A stretch of DNA of 18,107 bases from SIG710 sp045604985 (GCA_045604985.1 JAZUPD010000035.1:1-18107), one strand, 5' to 3'; positions 5,746 to 14,063 are shown, counted from the stretch's first letter. The notes: generated from the sequence alone by a model not told the origin. Translations and numbers: made by a program.

Positions 5746-8373
5746 TTAATTGTGGTGCTTGATTATTCCGAAAAGCTTTGAAATTTCCATTACCACAAGG
5801 GGAACTATGATAAGTCCCAAGGCTATAAGGTACATATGGGATTCAAGATAAACAAGCCCGAAGATCGTATTGAGTCCGGGGACGAAAAGCACAAGGCAAA
5901 CGAGAATCAGTGAGATCAGAGCCGCACCATTCAGATTCTTATTTCCAAAGAAGCCGATCCTGAAGAGCGAACGCTGTGAGCGCATATTGAATGCCTGAAC
6001 TATCTGCGTCAGTGAAAGCACTGTAAATGCCATTGTCTGACCGCGGAGAAGGGCAACTTCTGTGTCTATGCCTCTCCAGCCAATCCAGAAGCCAATGAGC
6101 GTCAGTGCTGCAAACATAATTCCTTGGAAAACGACTTGAATGCCCAGACCGTGAGCAAAAATTCCTTCGTTCTTATGCTTGGGCTTTTGCTCCATAATAT
6201 CCTTTTCAACAGCTTCCATACCGAGTGAAATAGCAGGAAGAGAGTCGGTTACGAGATTTATCCAAAGAAGCTGCATGGAAAGAAGAGGTGTTTTATGCCA
6301 GATAAGCATAGCGAAAAATACCGTAAAGACCTCTCCGATGTTTGTTCCAAGGAGGAAGCCGACTACCTTTTTGATGTTGGCATAGATTCCTCGGCCTTCT
6401 CTTACAGCATCGACGATGGTTGCAAAATTATCGTCCGTTAGGGTCATATCTGCCGCTCCCTTTGCAACGTCTGTGCCTGTGATACCCATTGCACAGCCGA
6501 TGTCTGCGGCTTTGAGAGCGGGGGCGTCGTTGACTCCATCGCCCGTCATCGAAACGACCTGATCCTTTTTCTGCCAAGCCTTGACGATGCGTATCTTATT
6601 CTCAGGAGAAACGCGGGCATAGACCGAAATACTTTCAACTACGGCATCAAGCTCCTCGTCGCTCATGGCGTCAAGCTCTGCACCTGTTATCGCCTTGTCG
6701 CCATCCTCGAGTATTCCAAGCTGGCGGGCGATTGCAGAGGCTGTTACAACATGGTCGCCCGTTATCATAACAGGCTTTATACCTGCCTTGCGGCAGATCT
6801 CGACAGCATCCTTTGCCTCGGGTCTCGGCGGGTCTATCATGCCCACAAGTCCCATAAGGGTAAGACCGTTTTCAAGCTCCTCGGAGGTGGGATTTTCCGG
6901 AACATTTTCAATTTCCTTATATGCAACTGCAAGAACGCGGAGAGCATCCTCGCTCATGAAATTTGTCATTTCTCTTGCTTTTTCGATATTGCCCGAAATG
7001 CAACGGGGTGCCATCATGTCAAAAGCACCTTTTACAATAACGATGTTCTTTCCGTCGATCTTATTGACGGTTGACATCAGCTTTCTGTCCGAATCAAAGG
7101 GGATCTCGGCAAGGCGGGGATAGGATTTGTTAAGGTCATCCTTCGGCATACCGTTTTTGTGTGCCGCAAAAACGATCGCCGTCTCAGTGGGGTCGCCGAT
7201 ATGCTGCTCACTGTCCTCGGTAAATATTACCGAGCCGTCACAGCAGAGGGTTCCGTAGCTAAGAAGTTTCTTTATATTATCAGAATTGCTTGACGATACT
7301 TGTTCGGGGGCGTCCTCGCCGTCAAAATAAGCCTTAACGAGGGTCATACGGTTCTGTGTAAGAGTGCCTGTTTTGTCGGAGCAGATAACGGAGGCGCTTC
7401 CGAGAGTTTCAACTGCGGGAAGTCGGCGAATCAGAGCATTTTTCTTTACCATTCGCTGAACTCCGATGGATAATACGATGGTGACGATTGCGGGAAGTCC
7501 CTCGGGAATTGCGGAAACAGCAAGGGATACCGCAGTCATAAACAGATGCATAGGATTCATATCGTTGAAAAGTCCAACGACAAAGATGATACCGCAAGCA
7601 ACTAGAGCCATAATGCCCAGATACTTACCAAGCTGTGTCAGCTTTGCCTGAAGGGGTGTTTGACCCTCTGTTTCGCCGTCCAGCAGACCTGCTATCTTGC
7701 CCATTTCGGTGTTCATTCCCGTTGCGGTAACCACTGCAGTTGCAGTGCCGTAGGTAACGCTACAGCCCGAGAACACCATGTTTGACCTGTCTCCGAGAGG
7801 GGATTTTTCGTCAATTATTGCTGAAGCATCCTTTTCAGAGGGGACGGATTCACCCGTAAGAGCGGATTCCTCGCTTTTAAGGCTTGCGCTTTGGAGAAGT
7901 CTCGCATCGGCGGGGATGAAATCACCCGCTTCGAGCTTTATGATGTCACCGGGTACAAGAAGGGAAGCGTCGATAACGGCTTCTTTTCCGTCTCTTATAA
8001 CTCTTGCATGGGGAGCGGACATATTTTTAAGGGCATCAAGAGCCTTTTCCGCCTTGCTTTCTTGCATAACGCCCATGACGGCATTGAGAATTACGATAAG
8101 GAGTATAAGTGCGGGTTCAAAAAGCTCTCCCCAATTTTTCTCAAAGCAGATGATTGAAAATGATACCGCCGCCGCAATGAGAAGAATGATTATCATTACG
8201 TCCTTGAACTGATCGAGGAAACGGGAGAGCAAAGTTTTCTTTTTCTTTTCCTTCAGCTTGTTTTCACCATGCTCCGAGAGTCTTTTTGCGGCAATTTCCG
8301 AGGAAAGACCGCTCTGGAGTTCGGTTTGAAACTTTCTTAAAACATCTTCTCGTGTTTTGCTGTGTGCAGTCAA
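5746..8373 (-). CDS. P-type calcium-transporting ATPase (P2 type)
   Basis: An 875-residue P-type cation pump that exports Ca2+ (possibly Mn2+) across the cytoplasmic membrane using ATP. In order: an N-terminal cation-ATPase domain, M1-M2, the actuator motif TGES (173-176), M4 with IPEGLP (290-294), the phosphorylation motif CSDKTGTLTQN with Asp333, KGAF in the nucleotide domain, TGDGVNDAPALKAADIG, then M5-M10. M5 has the NIGE Asn and Glu, and M6 has NLVTD with its Asn, Thr and Asp, all Ca2+ ligands in SERCA. In M8 the SERCA site-I Glu position appears to be Gln (SLTQIVQAFN), as in single-Ca2+ PMCA-type pumps. The start is the TTG at 8373, with GGAGGT eight bases upstream. The frame stays open to a TTG at 8418, but that codon overlaps the T run of a leader terminator and has no ribosome-binding site. 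It has its own promoter and terminator and a structured leader. Confidence 0.93.
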   Translation of the reverse strand: MTAHSKTREDVLRKFQTELQSGLSSEIAAKRLSEHGENKLKEKKKKTLLSRFLDQFKDVMIIILLIAAAVSFSIICFEKNWGELFEPALILLIVILNAVMGVMQESKAEKALDALKNMSAPHARVIRDGKEAVIDASLLVPGDIIKLEAGDFIPADARLLQSASLKSEESALTGESVPSEKDASAIIDEKSPLGDRSNMVFSGCSVTYGTATAVVTATGMNTEMGKIAGLLDGETEGQTPLQAKLTQLGKYLGIMALVACGIIFVVGLFNDMNPMHLFMTAVSLAVSAIPEGLPAIVTIVLSIGVQRMVKKNALIRRLPAVETLGSASVICSDKTGTLTQNRMTLVKAYFDGEDAPEQVSSSNSDNIKKLLSYGTLCCDGSVIFTEDSEQHIGDPTETAIVFAAHKNGMPKDDLNKSYPRLAEIPFDSDRKLMSTVNKIDGKNIVIVKGAFDMMAPRCISGNIEKAREMTNFMSEDALRVLAVAYKEIENVPENPTSEELENGLTLMGLVGMIDPPRPEAKDAVEICRKAGIKPVMITGDHVVTASAIARQLGILEDGDKAITGAELDAMSDEELDAVVESISVYARVSPENKIRIVKAWQKKDQVVSMTGDGVNDAPALKAADIGCAMGITGTDVAKGAADMTLTDDNFATIVDAVREGRGIYANIKKVVGFLLGTNIGEVFTVFFAMLIWHKTPLLSMQLLWINLVTDSLPAISLGMEAVEKDIMEQKPKHKNEGIFAHGLGIQVVFQGIMFAALTLIGFWIGWRGIDTEVALLRGQTMAFTVLSLTQIVQAFNMRSQRSLFRIGFFGNKNLNGAALISLILVCLVLFVPGLNTIFGLVYLESHMYLIALGLIIVPLVVMEISKLFGIIKHHN

Positions 8374-8416
8374 TTTTAATACCTCCAAATAATATTGTGC
8401 AGAAAGAAATTCGGGC

Positions 8417-8446
8417 AAAAAAGATTTTTACGGCATAGCCGTAAAA
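8417..8446 (-). terminator. Leader terminator (attenuator) upstream of the Ca2+-ATPase
   Basis: A perfect 9-bp stem (8426-8434 with 8438-8446) closes a 3-nt loop and is followed on the minus strand by ATC and six T. It lies downstream of the ATPase promoter and upstream of its ribosome-binding site, so it must be bypassed for expression. The plus-strand side has no T run, so it serves the minus strand only. Confidence 0.8.
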
Positions 8447-8542
8447 GTCTTGAAAATCATAATAAATGAGTCCGAGATCCGGGCTTTTGCCGTACTGACG
8501 AAAAACGGAACACCTTTTTCGGTGCTTTCTACTCTCTTTTAC
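8447..8542 (-). promoter_or_regulatory. Structured 5' leader of the Ca2+-ATPase, candidate riboswitch
   Basis: Between the expected start site (about 8542) and the leader terminator lie roughly 95 nt that can fold into a three-way junction. CGGGU pairs with AGCCCG as the closing stem. A GCACC/GGUGU hairpin and a CCGU/ACGG hairpin form the arms, with AAAAGAGAGUAGAAA unpaired in the junction. The leader's UACGGC (complement of 8489-8494) is complementary to GCCGUA in the 3' arm of the terminator, so an alternative fold is possible. The AGAGUAG segment loosely recalls the GGGGAGUAG of yybP-ykoY Mn2+ riboswitches, which often precede P-type metal ATPases, but I cannot confirm membership. A divergent member or an unrelated metal-sensing leader fits equally well. 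Confidence 0.5.
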
Positions 8543-8548
8543 CCGTTC

Positions 8549-8577
8549 ATTATAACATACGGGAAAAATATTGTCAA
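8549..8577 (-). promoter_or_regulatory. Consensus promoter of the Ca2+-ATPase
   Basis: On the minus strand TTGACA (8572-8577), 17 bases and TATAAT (8549-8554) form an exact consensus. It lies about 180 bases before the TTG start, which implies a long untranslated leader. I see no clear terminator for the preceding cysteine desulfurase gene, so some readthrough from that operon is possible. Confidence 0.92.
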
Positions 8578-8619
8578 GGGATTTTTATCCGTTTTTTTGT
8601 TGAAAAATCTCTGTTTTTC

Positions 8620-9774
8620 TCATTTTATCCTAACAAGGCAGCTAAGTCCTTCATTCAGAGCCGAGATAAGAGCATCTGCATCTTCATGAGTGTTGCTCTC
8701 GCAAAGGCTTATGCGAAGCGAACAGTCGGCTTCCTTGGGGGCAAGACCAAAGGCGATAAGAGCAGGGCTTGGGGTGCTTGAATGTGAGGAGCAGGCAGAC
8801 CCGCTTGAAACGAAAATTCTCTTTGACGAGAGAAAGTGAAGCATAGTTTCGCTCTTGATCCTAGGGAGAGTGATATTTATCACGTGAGGGGAGGAATTTA
8901 TAGGGAGATTTATCTTTATTTCATCGGGCATACGGGACTTTATATAGTCACGAAGCTCCGTCATTTTGGCAATCGAACTGTCAAGGCGAGAAAAACCTTC
9001 TTTTACTGCCGCTCCGAAGCCTGCGATTCCCATTGTGTTTTCGGTTCCCGAGCGCAAGCCGTATTCCTGACCGCCTCCGAGGATATAAGGCACTATCTTC
9101 TTTTTTTTGATAATATCGGGGTTGATATAGATTGCTCCGATGCCTTTTGGGCCGTGAATTTTGTGGGCACTTAATGTAATCAGGTCAGCCCCGACAGATT
9201 GTGCCGTAAACCTTTTTTTGAGAAAGCCTTGAACTGCATCCATGTGGCAGACGGCATCGGGGCTTTTTGTCTTTATTATCTTAAAAGCTCTTTCCACATC
9301 GTAAAGTGCGCCTGTTTCGTTATTTACCATCATAATGCTTGCCAGAAGCACGCCATCCGCTTCCTTTTCAAGCATTTCCATATCGAGTGCGCCGTTTTTT
9401 GTGGGGATGCGTACAATTCTAAATCCTTCGGATTCGAGCTTTTTTGTGGGATTTTCAACTGACGGATGCTCTCCCTCCGTTGTAATTATTTTATTTGCCG
9501 TTCTTCTTGATTTGGCATAGACAGAGCCGAAAATAGCAAGATTATTAGCTTCACTTCCGCATGATGTAAAGATTAGTTGTGAATCACGCAGAGAACGCAC
9601 ACCCAGCGACTCTCCTAAGCTCTTTCTTGCCTCGCGTATGATTTTTTCAGCTTCAAGCCCAACAGAGTGAAGGGATGAGGGATTGCCATAGCACTCCATT
9701 GCCACTCTCATTGCCTCCTTTACAGGTTCTGTAAGGGCTGTTGTGGCACTATTGTCAAAATATATCTCTTTCAT
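8620..9774 (-). CDS. Cysteine desulfurase, NifS/IscS family
   Basis: A 384-residue fold-type I PLP enzyme that takes sulfur from L-cysteine as an enzyme persulfide, releasing alanine, for Fe-S cluster, thiamine or tRNA thiolation. Visible landmarks are YFDNSATT at the N-terminus, GSEANN, His103 in GEHPSV, the MDAVQ segment with the PLP-binding Asp, the Schiff-base Lys205 in SAHKIHGPKG, the RSGTEN motif and the catalytic Cys328 in SSGSACSS on the mobile loop. Length and motifs point to the NifS-like group I branch. No iscU, thiI or other sulfur acceptor gene lies beside it in the window, so its acceptor is unknown. Its ATG overlaps the stop of the upstream lipoprotein gene (TAATG), which implies translational coupling. 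It is the last gene of the murD operon. Confidence 0.94.
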   Translation of the reverse strand: MKEIYFDNSATTALTEPVKEAMRVAMECYGNPSSLHSVGLEAEKIIREARKSLGESLGVRSLRDSQLIFTSCGSEANNLAIFGSVYAKSRRTANKIITTEGEHPSVENPTKKLESEGFRIVRIPTKNGALDMEMLEKEADGVLLASIMMVNNETGALYDVERAFKIIKTKSPDAVCHMDAVQGFLKKRFTAQSVGADLITLSAHKIHGPKGIGAIYINPDIIKKKKIVPYILGGGQEYGLRSGTENTMGIAGFGAAVKEGFSRLDSSIAKMTELRDYIKSRMPDEIKINLPINSSPHVINITLPRIKSETMLHFLSSKRIFVSSGSACSSHSSTPSPALIAFGLAPKEADCSLRISLCESNTHEDADALISALNEGLSCLVRIK

Positions 9775-10310
9775 TATTTGAATGTAAACTCCGCAAGGGT
9801 TTTTTCCACATCTGAAAGGTGGCTCTCATAAATATCTGCCTTTGATGTATATGTAAAGGTATAGAAAAGACTGCCATCCACGGTAAGTATCTGCATTATC
9901 TTGTAGCTTTCGCCGTCGATATCTGCGCTGAAAACATATTTGAATGACGCTCTTTCACCAAAAATCATATTTGATTTGTTGTTTTCGGGTGATTCGATGA
10001 GGGAGAAATTTTTGAAGGTCTGTTTGTAGCTTTCTTCGAGAGTGGTCCAATAATCGTTTATGCTCATAATCTGGTCTGTGGGATAAAGAGTGCTTATGGT
10101 CATATTGGATTTGTCGGTATTTGAATAGTAAGCTCCGAAAATACCGTTGTTTTCCGTAGGGATCCATCCGCCGGGAACGAAGAAATTATATGAAACATCA
10201 TCGGGGGAAACTATCTGCATACCCTCGGGAATATCTACGTTATTTCCCGAGCAGGAAGCCACTGAAATCACAAGAGAAATGAGAATCAATGCAAAAATTA
10301 TTTTTTTCAT
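9774..10310 (-). CDS. Predicted lipoprotein, unknown function
   Basis: A 178-residue protein with a lipoprotein signal peptide: MKK, a hydrophobic run and a lipobox VASC with Cys20 as the lipidation site. The mature part (about 158 residues) begins with a short linker. It then has a YNFFVPGGWIPTEN segment and alternating beta strands ending in FTYTSKADIYESHLSDVEKTLAEF. This pattern is like the PsbP-fold lipoproteins common in clostridia, which end in a helix after an FTYTS-type strand; I give it as resemblance only. The protein should sit on the outer face of the cytoplasmic membrane. It starts eight bases after the stop of the PLP-lyase gene and overlaps the start of the cysteine desulfurase by one base, so it is co-transcribed with enzymes it does not obviously resemble in function. 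Confidence 0.88.
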   Translation of the reverse strand: MKKIIFALILISLVISVASCSGNNVDIPEGMQIVSPDDVSYNFFVPGGWIPTENNGIFGAYYSNTDKSNMTISTLYPTDQIMSINDYWTTLEESYKQTFKNFSLIESPENNKSNMIFGERASFKYVFSADIDGESYKIMQILTVDGSLFYTFTYTSKADIYESHLSDVEKTLAEFTFK

Positions 10311-10318
10311 TTTAAAAT

Positions 10319-11584
10319 TTAAACCTCACTATTTTTAATTTTAAGCATAGCCTCAGCCGCTGAAAGAACAGCAATTTTGCCGCTTTCATATGTAAGACCG
10401 CCTTGAAGATATGCCGTATATGGCGGGCGAAGAGGACCGTCTGCGCTTATCTCGATTGAGGATCCTTGAGTAAAAGCACCTGCCGCCATTATAACCTCGT
10501 CCTGATAGCCGGGCATTGCCCACGGAACGGGGGCAACGAAGGAATCTATGGGGGAGCCTGCCTGGATTCCTTGACAGAATGCGATAAGCTCTTCGGGCGA
10601 GCCGGTTATTATCTGTTGTATGATGTCGCTTCTGATCTCATTCCAACTTGGCTCAACGCTGTAACCGAGTTTTTCAAAGATATAAGCGGCAAGATGGGCG
10701 GTTTTCAATGCTGCGGAAACTGTGTGTGGCGCATAGAAAAGTCCCTTGTAGAAGGATTTGTTAAGTCCTAGAGTTGCGCCTGCCTCACATCCTGTGCCAA
10801 CGCTTGTGAGACGGTAGGATGCAAGCTCCACAGCTCTTGCCGTTCCCGCAATATATCCGCCGACTTCTGCCATTCCTCCTCCGGGATTTTTGATAAGAGA
10901 GCCGATAATAAGATCTGCACCAAGGGCTGTAGGCTCAAGCTCCTCAACAAATTCGCCATAGCAGTTGTCAACCACAACGTATGTTTCGGGTGAGATACTA
11001 TGAACGAGGGTAGAAAGCTCGCCAATCTCTGAAACTGTCAATGTTCTGCGATTGAGATAGCCCTTTGAACGCTGTACCCAAACGACCTTTATCTTTTTGC
11101 CGTGCTTTTTTATGGCATTTTCGATCTCGGGAAGATCAAGTCTGCCTTCCTTCATCTCGATCTGTTCATAACTTATCCCAAAATCCCTCAGAGAACCGTT
11201 GCCCTCATCTCCCGCAATGCCAATGACTTCTTCAAGTGTGTCATAGGGCTTCCCCGTCACTGATAGCATGATATCACCCGGGCGAAGAAGTCCAAACATT
11301 CCAATGGTGAGGGCGTGAGTGCCGTTTACGATATGGTGGCGCACAAACGCCTTTTCTGCCCCCATAACATCAGCCCAGATCTCGTCAAGGGTGTCTCTGC
11401 CCTTGTCGTCGTAGCCATATCCGCTTGTAGCATTGAACATAACGTCGGAAACACGGTGTTTCATAAAGGCTTCCATTATTTTACTGGTGTTTTTGAATGA
11501 AAGCTCGTCGATCCGCTCAAAATGCTCATTCAGTGCCTTTTCTGCATCTGAAGCGAGATCAAGTGTTTTTCGTGAAAACTGCAT
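10319..11584 (-). CDS. Methionine gamma-lyase family PLP protein (aluminium-resistance-like)
   Basis: A 421-residue fold-type I PLP protein of the clostridial and bacillar family annotated as methionine gamma-lyase family or aluminium resistance protein (B. subtilis YnbB type). Landmarks are RHHIVNGTHAL, the GKPYDTLEEVIG segment, VWVQRSKGY, Asp206 in VVVDNCYGEF (pyridine-nitrogen ligand), Lys232 in GSLIKNPGGGMAE (Schiff base) and the SVGTGCEAG and PLRPPY segments typical of this family. It resembles cystathionine lyases in fold, but the true substrate of this branch is not established, so the name is a family label. It starts 23 bases after murI. AAGGA lies about 13 bases upstream of the ATG, which is rather far. 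It is the third gene of the murD operon. Confidence 0.9.
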   Translation of the reverse strand: MQFSRKTLDLASDAEKALNEHFERIDELSFKNTSKIMEAFMKHRVSDVMFNATSGYGYDDKGRDTLDEIWADVMGAEKAFVRHHIVNGTHALTIGMFGLLRPGDIMLSVTGKPYDTLEEVIGIAGDEGNGSLRDFGISYEQIEMKEGRLDLPEIENAIKKHGKKIKVVWVQRSKGYLNRRTLTVSEIGELSTLVHSISPETYVVVDNCYGEFVEELEPTALGADLIIGSLIKNPGGGMAEVGGYIAGTARAVELASYRLTSVGTGCEAGATLGLNKSFYKGLFYAPHTVSAALKTAHLAAYIFEKLGYSVEPSWNEIRSDIIQQIITGSPEELIAFCQGIQAGSPIDSFVAPVPWAMPGYQDEVIMAAGAFTQGSSIEISADGPLRPPYTAYLQGGLTYESGKIAVLSAAEAMLKIKNSEV

Positions 11585-11607
11585 TTTTTAGTAAATATCC
11601 TTTCGAT

Positions 11608-12393
11608 CTACATATAGAAGAATTTTCTGTAAAGCTCAGCACTCGTCTCATCATTGCTTGAAATGAAGCTGATGCTTCCCTCCGTATAATTTTCATTTTT
11701 CAGCCCCGCCGCCTCTATTCTGCGCAGAGCTTCCTTAGCCGTGCCGAGACCTCCATCGAAGATCTTCGCATTTGGAAGCTCCTTACTTATAAGAGAAGCA
11801 GAAAAGGGATAATGAGTGCATCCCAGAACTACCGAATCGACCTCTTTATATGGGGCAAGAAGCTCTGAAAGATAATTCCTTATCTCGATCGAGCATGGGT
11901 CCCCTGCCTCAATAAGTTCCGCAAGGCGAGGGCATGGAAGAGGAATTATTTTTGCTTTTTTTTCATATTCCTCTGTAAGATGGGCGAATTTTGCCTGTGA
12001 GATAGTGACGGGCGTTGCCATCACTAGCACCTTTGAGCTTCCGTCTTTTTTGCCAAGAACAGTTTCACCGTAAATAACGGCGGGCTTTATTGCAGGTTCG
12101 ATGCCGACGATGGGGATGTCGGGGTGCTTTTCGCGCAGAAGCCTCACCGCAGCACCGGTTGCAGTATTACAAGCAACCACAATAGCCTTTGCACCCATTC
12201 CTATCAGCTTATTGAAGGCTGCAAAAGCAAGTTCTCTTACCTCGTCCGCACTTTTGTCTCCATATGGAGCATTTGCGGAATCGCCGTAATATATAATGTT
12301 TTCATTTGGCGCAATTCTTCTCAGCTCGCGGAGTACGCTGACTCCACCTACTCCCGAATCAAAAACGCCTATGGGTTTTTCTCTATCCATCAT
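11608..12393 (-). CDS. murI: Glutamate racemase
   Basis: A 261-residue cofactor-independent racemase that interconverts L- and D-glutamate in the cytoplasm to supply D-Glu for peptidoglycan. Diagnostic features are PIGVFDSGVGGVSVLRE at the N-terminus, YYGDSANAPYG, the first catalytic cysteine Cys75 in VACNTAT, and the second, Cys192, in LGCTHYP with His194. The length is normal for the family. Two ATG codons lie in tandem (12393 and 12390); AAGGATG upstream suits either. It begins 16 bases after the murD stop. This arrangement puts the D-Glu-making enzyme directly behind the ligase that uses D-Glu. Confidence 0.96.
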   Translation of the reverse strand: MMDREKPIGVFDSGVGGVSVLRELRRIAPNENIIYYGDSANAPYGDKSADEVRELAFAAFNKLIGMGAKAIVVACNTATGAAVRLLREKHPDIPIVGIEPAIKPAVIYGETVLGKKDGSSKVLVMATPVTISQAKFAHLTEEYEKKAKIIPLPCPRLAELIEAGDPCSIEIRNYLSELLAPYKEVDSVVLGCTHYPFSASLISKELPNAKIFDGGLGTAKEALRRIEAAGLKNENYTEGSISFISSNDETSAELYRKFFYM

Positions 12394-12409
12394 TTTTCAT
12401 CCTTAAAAT

Positions 12410-13834
12410 TTAAAAAGCGTTTACTATATCCTTAAAGCGGTTTCCTCTTACCTCGAAATTTGGAAATGCATCGAAGCTTGCACAAGCAGGGGAGAGAAGC
12501 ACCGTGTCACCTTCCGTTGCTGCATACCGTGCAGCCTTTACAGCATCTTCAAAATCTTCCTTTTCTATTATTTCAAGTTCACTGTTATCAAAAAGAGAAC
12601 AAGAGAGAATGGCTTCCTTTATTTTTATGGCAGTAGCTCCGGTGAGGATGACTTTTTTTGCTCTTTTGCAAAGGGCGTCGGCCAGAGGCTCAAAGGGAAT
12701 CTTTTTGTCATAGCCGCCGCAGATGACGATCGGCTTTTCGGTAAGTGCAGAAAGCGCCGCAGCAGTTCTCGTGGGGCTTGAATCTATCGAGCTGTTGTAG
12801 TATTTAATTCCGTCGAGCTCGCGAACGAATTCAAGTCTGTGTGCAACGCCTCCAAAGGTGGTTGCGACCTCGTAGATGCTTTCGTTTGAAACAAGATCGC
12901 GGGTTATTGAGATCGCAGCCATATAGTTTTCGGCATTGTGTCTGCCGGGAAGCTTTATGTCGACTGTTTTCAGTATTTTTTCTTCTCTTTTGCCATCCGA
13001 AAAGGTGATATATCCGTCGCACTCAAAGATAGCACTTGCATTGATTTTTTTGTGAGTTATTTCCTCGAAATCTGTTTTAGAGGAGGAGAAGAACGTGACA
13101 TGGATATCAGAATTTCTGCCTATCTCTGCGGTTATGTCATTATCAGAATTTACCGTGAAGTGATATATTGGCAGGTGACGGCAGATGTTGCATTTTGCTT
13201 CGATATATTCATCCATGTCTATATGCCAATCAAGGTGATTTGGAGTGATGTTCGTAATAATGGCTCTTGAGGGGGAACGGCGCATTGTGGAAAGCTGAAA
13301 ACTTGAAAGCTCAACAACGGCAAAATCGTCGCTCGTCATCTCGTCAACATAAGGAAGGAGTGGAGCACCGATGTTTCCACCCACGAAAACTTTGCCTTTG
13401 CCTTTTTTCTTCAGCTCCGCTTCGAGAATTTTATATGTAAGAGTTGTTGTAGTGGTTTTTCCATCGCTTCCCGTAATTGCAAGAATCGTAGCGGGCGTAA
13501 GCTCAAAGAAAAGCTCCATTTCGGAGGTCAGCACAGCTCCATTTTCCACAGCCTTTTTTATCTGAAGCAGATCGGGGCGTATGCCTGGTGCTCGGAAGAT
13601 CATGTCCTCGTCAATGTTCTCAAGATATTCGTTGCCGAGAATCAGCTTAACGCCTTTTTTCGTCAGTTCATCCGAGAGGGGCTTAAGCTGCTCATAACTT
13701 TTTCTGTCTCTTGCGGTGACATGTGCGCCGCGCAGAAGAAGCCAGTCTATAAGGGGGCTGTTGGAAATGCCGATACCAAGGACGGTTATCCTTCCGTTTT
13801 TGATTATCCTGTCAAGCTCTGCAGAGAGATTCAT
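12410..13834 (-). CDS. murD: UDP-N-acetylmuramoyl-L-alanine--D-glutamate ligase
   Basis: A 474-residue Mur ligase that adds D-glutamate to UDP-MurNAc-L-Ala with ATP in the cytoplasm. It has the N-terminal UDP-binding Rossmann domain (VLGIGISNSPLIDWL), the central ATPase domain with the P-loop GSDGKTTTTT at 122-131, the ELSSFQL and NITPNHLDWH motifs, and the C-terminal domain with HRLEFV, the SIDSSPT segment and the LLSPACASFDAFPNFEVRG signature of MurD. The P-loop has Ser-Asp where the commoner wording is Thr-Asn, a variant usual in clostridia. The ATG at 13834 follows TTTGGAGG by seven bases. It is the promoter-proximal gene of the five-gene operon. Confidence 0.96.
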   Translation of the reverse strand: MNLSAELDRIIKNGRITVLGIGISNSPLIDWLLLRGAHVTARDRKSYEQLKPLSDELTKKGVKLILGNEYLENIDEDMIFRAPGIRPDLLQIKKAVENGAVLTSEMELFFELTPATILAITGSDGKTTTTTLTYKILEAELKKKGKGKVFVGGNIGAPLLPYVDEMTSDDFAVVELSSFQLSTMRRSPSRAIITNITPNHLDWHIDMDEYIEAKCNICRHLPIYHFTVNSDNDITAEIGRNSDIHVTFFSSSKTDFEEITHKKINASAIFECDGYITFSDGKREEKILKTVDIKLPGRHNAENYMAAISITRDLVSNESIYEVATTFGGVAHRLEFVRELDGIKYYNSSIDSSPTRTAAALSALTEKPIVICGGYDKKIPFEPLADALCKRAKKVILTGATAIKIKEAILSCSLFDNSELEIIEKEDFEDAVKAARYAATEGDTVLLSPACASFDAFPNFEVRGNRFKDIVNAF

Positions 13835-13865
13835 GCTTTGCCTCCAAAAAAGTAATATCTATATC

Positions 13866-13894
13866 ATTATATATCAAAGAGGCGTATTTTGCAA
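13866..13894 (-). promoter_or_regulatory. Promoter of the murD-murI operon
   Basis: On the minus strand TTGCAA (13889-13894), 17 bases and TATAAT (13866-13871) precede the murD ribosome-binding site by a short leader. I find no other promoter of this quality between the genes down to 8620, so it probably drives all five. Confidence 0.8.
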
Positions 13895-13959
13895 GTGATT
13901 TTGTTAAAATAAGCGGATAAACAACAATTTGTACGGATGTTGAGGGCTTTCATGGTGGA

Positions 13960-14063
13960 AGTTGATTATTTGTGGAGAGGTTAGTTTAAGTTTAGGAGCT
14001 TATGGTGCGGGGAACATGGCTTTTTCTGAGAGAAAAAAACTACTCTCCCTAAAATAATCAACT
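13960..14063. repeat. Long interrupted inverted repeat in the murD-LTA synthase intergenic region
   Basis: Three nested perfect stems share one axis: 12 bp (13960-13971 with 14052-14063), 6 bp (13974-13979 with 14043-14048) and 6 bp (13982-13987 with 14037-14042). They are separated only by a small internal loop and a 2-nt bulge and enclose about 49 nt. No T run follows on either strand, so it is not a terminator, and the flanks show no clear target-site duplication. It could be a decayed MITE-like element or the stem of a structured RNA. Apart from it, 13900-14100 holds no gene. Confidence 0.65.

Noticed and set aside
8374..8418. Start of the Ca2+-ATPase at a TTG at 8418
   Set aside because: That codon overlaps the T run of the leader terminator and has no ribosome-binding site, whereas the TTG at 8373 has GGAGGT at ideal spacing.
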